From DATKDU01 sp035512595 (GTDB lineage: Bacteria > Planctomycetota > Planctomycetia > Pirellulales > Pirellulaceae): a stretch of DNA of 20,917 bases. The notes under the pieces were generated by a model that had not been told where the DNA came from, did not search any database, and was given only the letters and a program-made list of their open reading frames with translations. Made by a program: the position numbers and the translations under genes. The DNA lies in the NCBI GenBank assembly GCA_035512595.1, contig DATKDU010000064.1, positions 1 through 20,917 on the forward strand. The letters run 5' to 3'. Every line of letters starts with the position of its first letter. Within the stretch, counting starts at the first letter, position 1. This document shows, one piece after another, positions 20,777 to 20,917 of this stretch.

Positions 20777-20917
20777 ATGCACTGCGGCGAAATCGTAGTC
20801 TTCGACGACGAGCACGACTGTGCCTACTTGCCGGGACGCACGGCCCGCCTGCCACATCGCTTTCCGCTGGCTCAGCTTTCGCCGAACGAATTTGACAGCC
20901 GGCTGGAAGAAGGGGAC
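20777..20917 (+). CDS. Arginyltransferase-like protein (Ate/Bpt family), N-terminus only
   Basis: The frame opens at ATG 20777 and runs to the right edge, 47 codons. It reads MHCGEIVVFDDEHDCAYLPG, then RTARLPHRFPLAQLSPNEFD, then SRLEEGD. The pattern C-x-YLPGRTAR, R-x-P, EFD-x-x-LxxGD matches the N-terminal region of bacterial aspartate/glutamate leucyl- or arginyl-tRNA-protein transferases, which add a residue to protein N-termini to mark them for ClpAP-type degradation. An upstream in-frame stop at 20744-20746 limits the start; the ribosome site (GGAA) is weak. The catalytic part is outside the window, so the call depends on this short match. Confidence 0.65.
   Translation, partial: MHCGEIVVFDDEHDCAYLPGRTARLPHRFPLAQLSPNEFDSRLEEGD

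Noticed and set aside
20612..20857. Leftward open frame of 81 codons near the right edge
   Set aside because: The rightward strand encodes an arginyltransferase-like N-terminus over the same bases; the leftward frame overlaps the dnaB end and has no recognisable feature.

Overview
The window is GC-rich chromosomal DNA that most resembles Planctomycetota, probably Pirellulales. Three things suggest this: planctomycete-type pairs of ECF sigma factor and Hanks-type kinase with TPRs, a divergent GroES-like protein standing alone, and the gene order glmU-like, prs, rplY, pth, rpsF, ssb, rplI, dnaB. The taxonomic call rests on gene content and style, not on a marker gene search. No tRNA, rRNA, CRISPR array, transposase or phage gene was seen.

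Layout. Positions 1-7038 read leftwards. The arginine genes argB, argD and argF are followed by a frameshifted secreted SirB1/transglutaminase-like gene, a small conserved-looking hypothetical gene, and a TolC-family lipoprotein cut by the left edge. A strong promoter-like sequence (TTGACA, 17 nt, CACAAT) sits ahead of argB. From 7311 to 9062 a GlmU-type nucleotidyltransferase and prs read rightwards, 3 nt apart. Positions 9229-15758 read leftwards again: a secreted hypothetical protein, a C-terminal kinase-like remnant, a 1375-residue Ser/Thr kinase with 11 near-identical TPRs, a complete ECF sigma factor, a truncated second ECF sigma factor and a GroES-like gene. From 16124 onward everything reads rightwards: rplY, pth, rpsF, ssb, rplI, a clear terminator, dnaB with its own -10 box, and the first 47 codons of an arginyltransferase-like gene.

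How it fits together. The left block makes arginine (acetylglutamate to citrulline). The rightward genes make cell-wall/nucleotide precursors and supply translation and replication. The leftward block between prs and rplY looks like an inserted signalling module that splits an otherwise co-directional housekeeping cluster.

The most unusual layer is a set of short repeats laid over genes. There are heptamer arrays at 1969, 2034 and 6073, and small perfect palindromes at 1800, 2589, 6004, 7034, 7088, 7539 and 15897. Several lie exactly at gene ends or inside reading frames: in the GlmU-like protein, at both ends of ArgB, at the stop codons of two other genes, in the kinase insert, and at the break point of the truncated sigma factor. 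This resembles an ORF-tolerated palindromic element system and is the best candidate for something undescribed.
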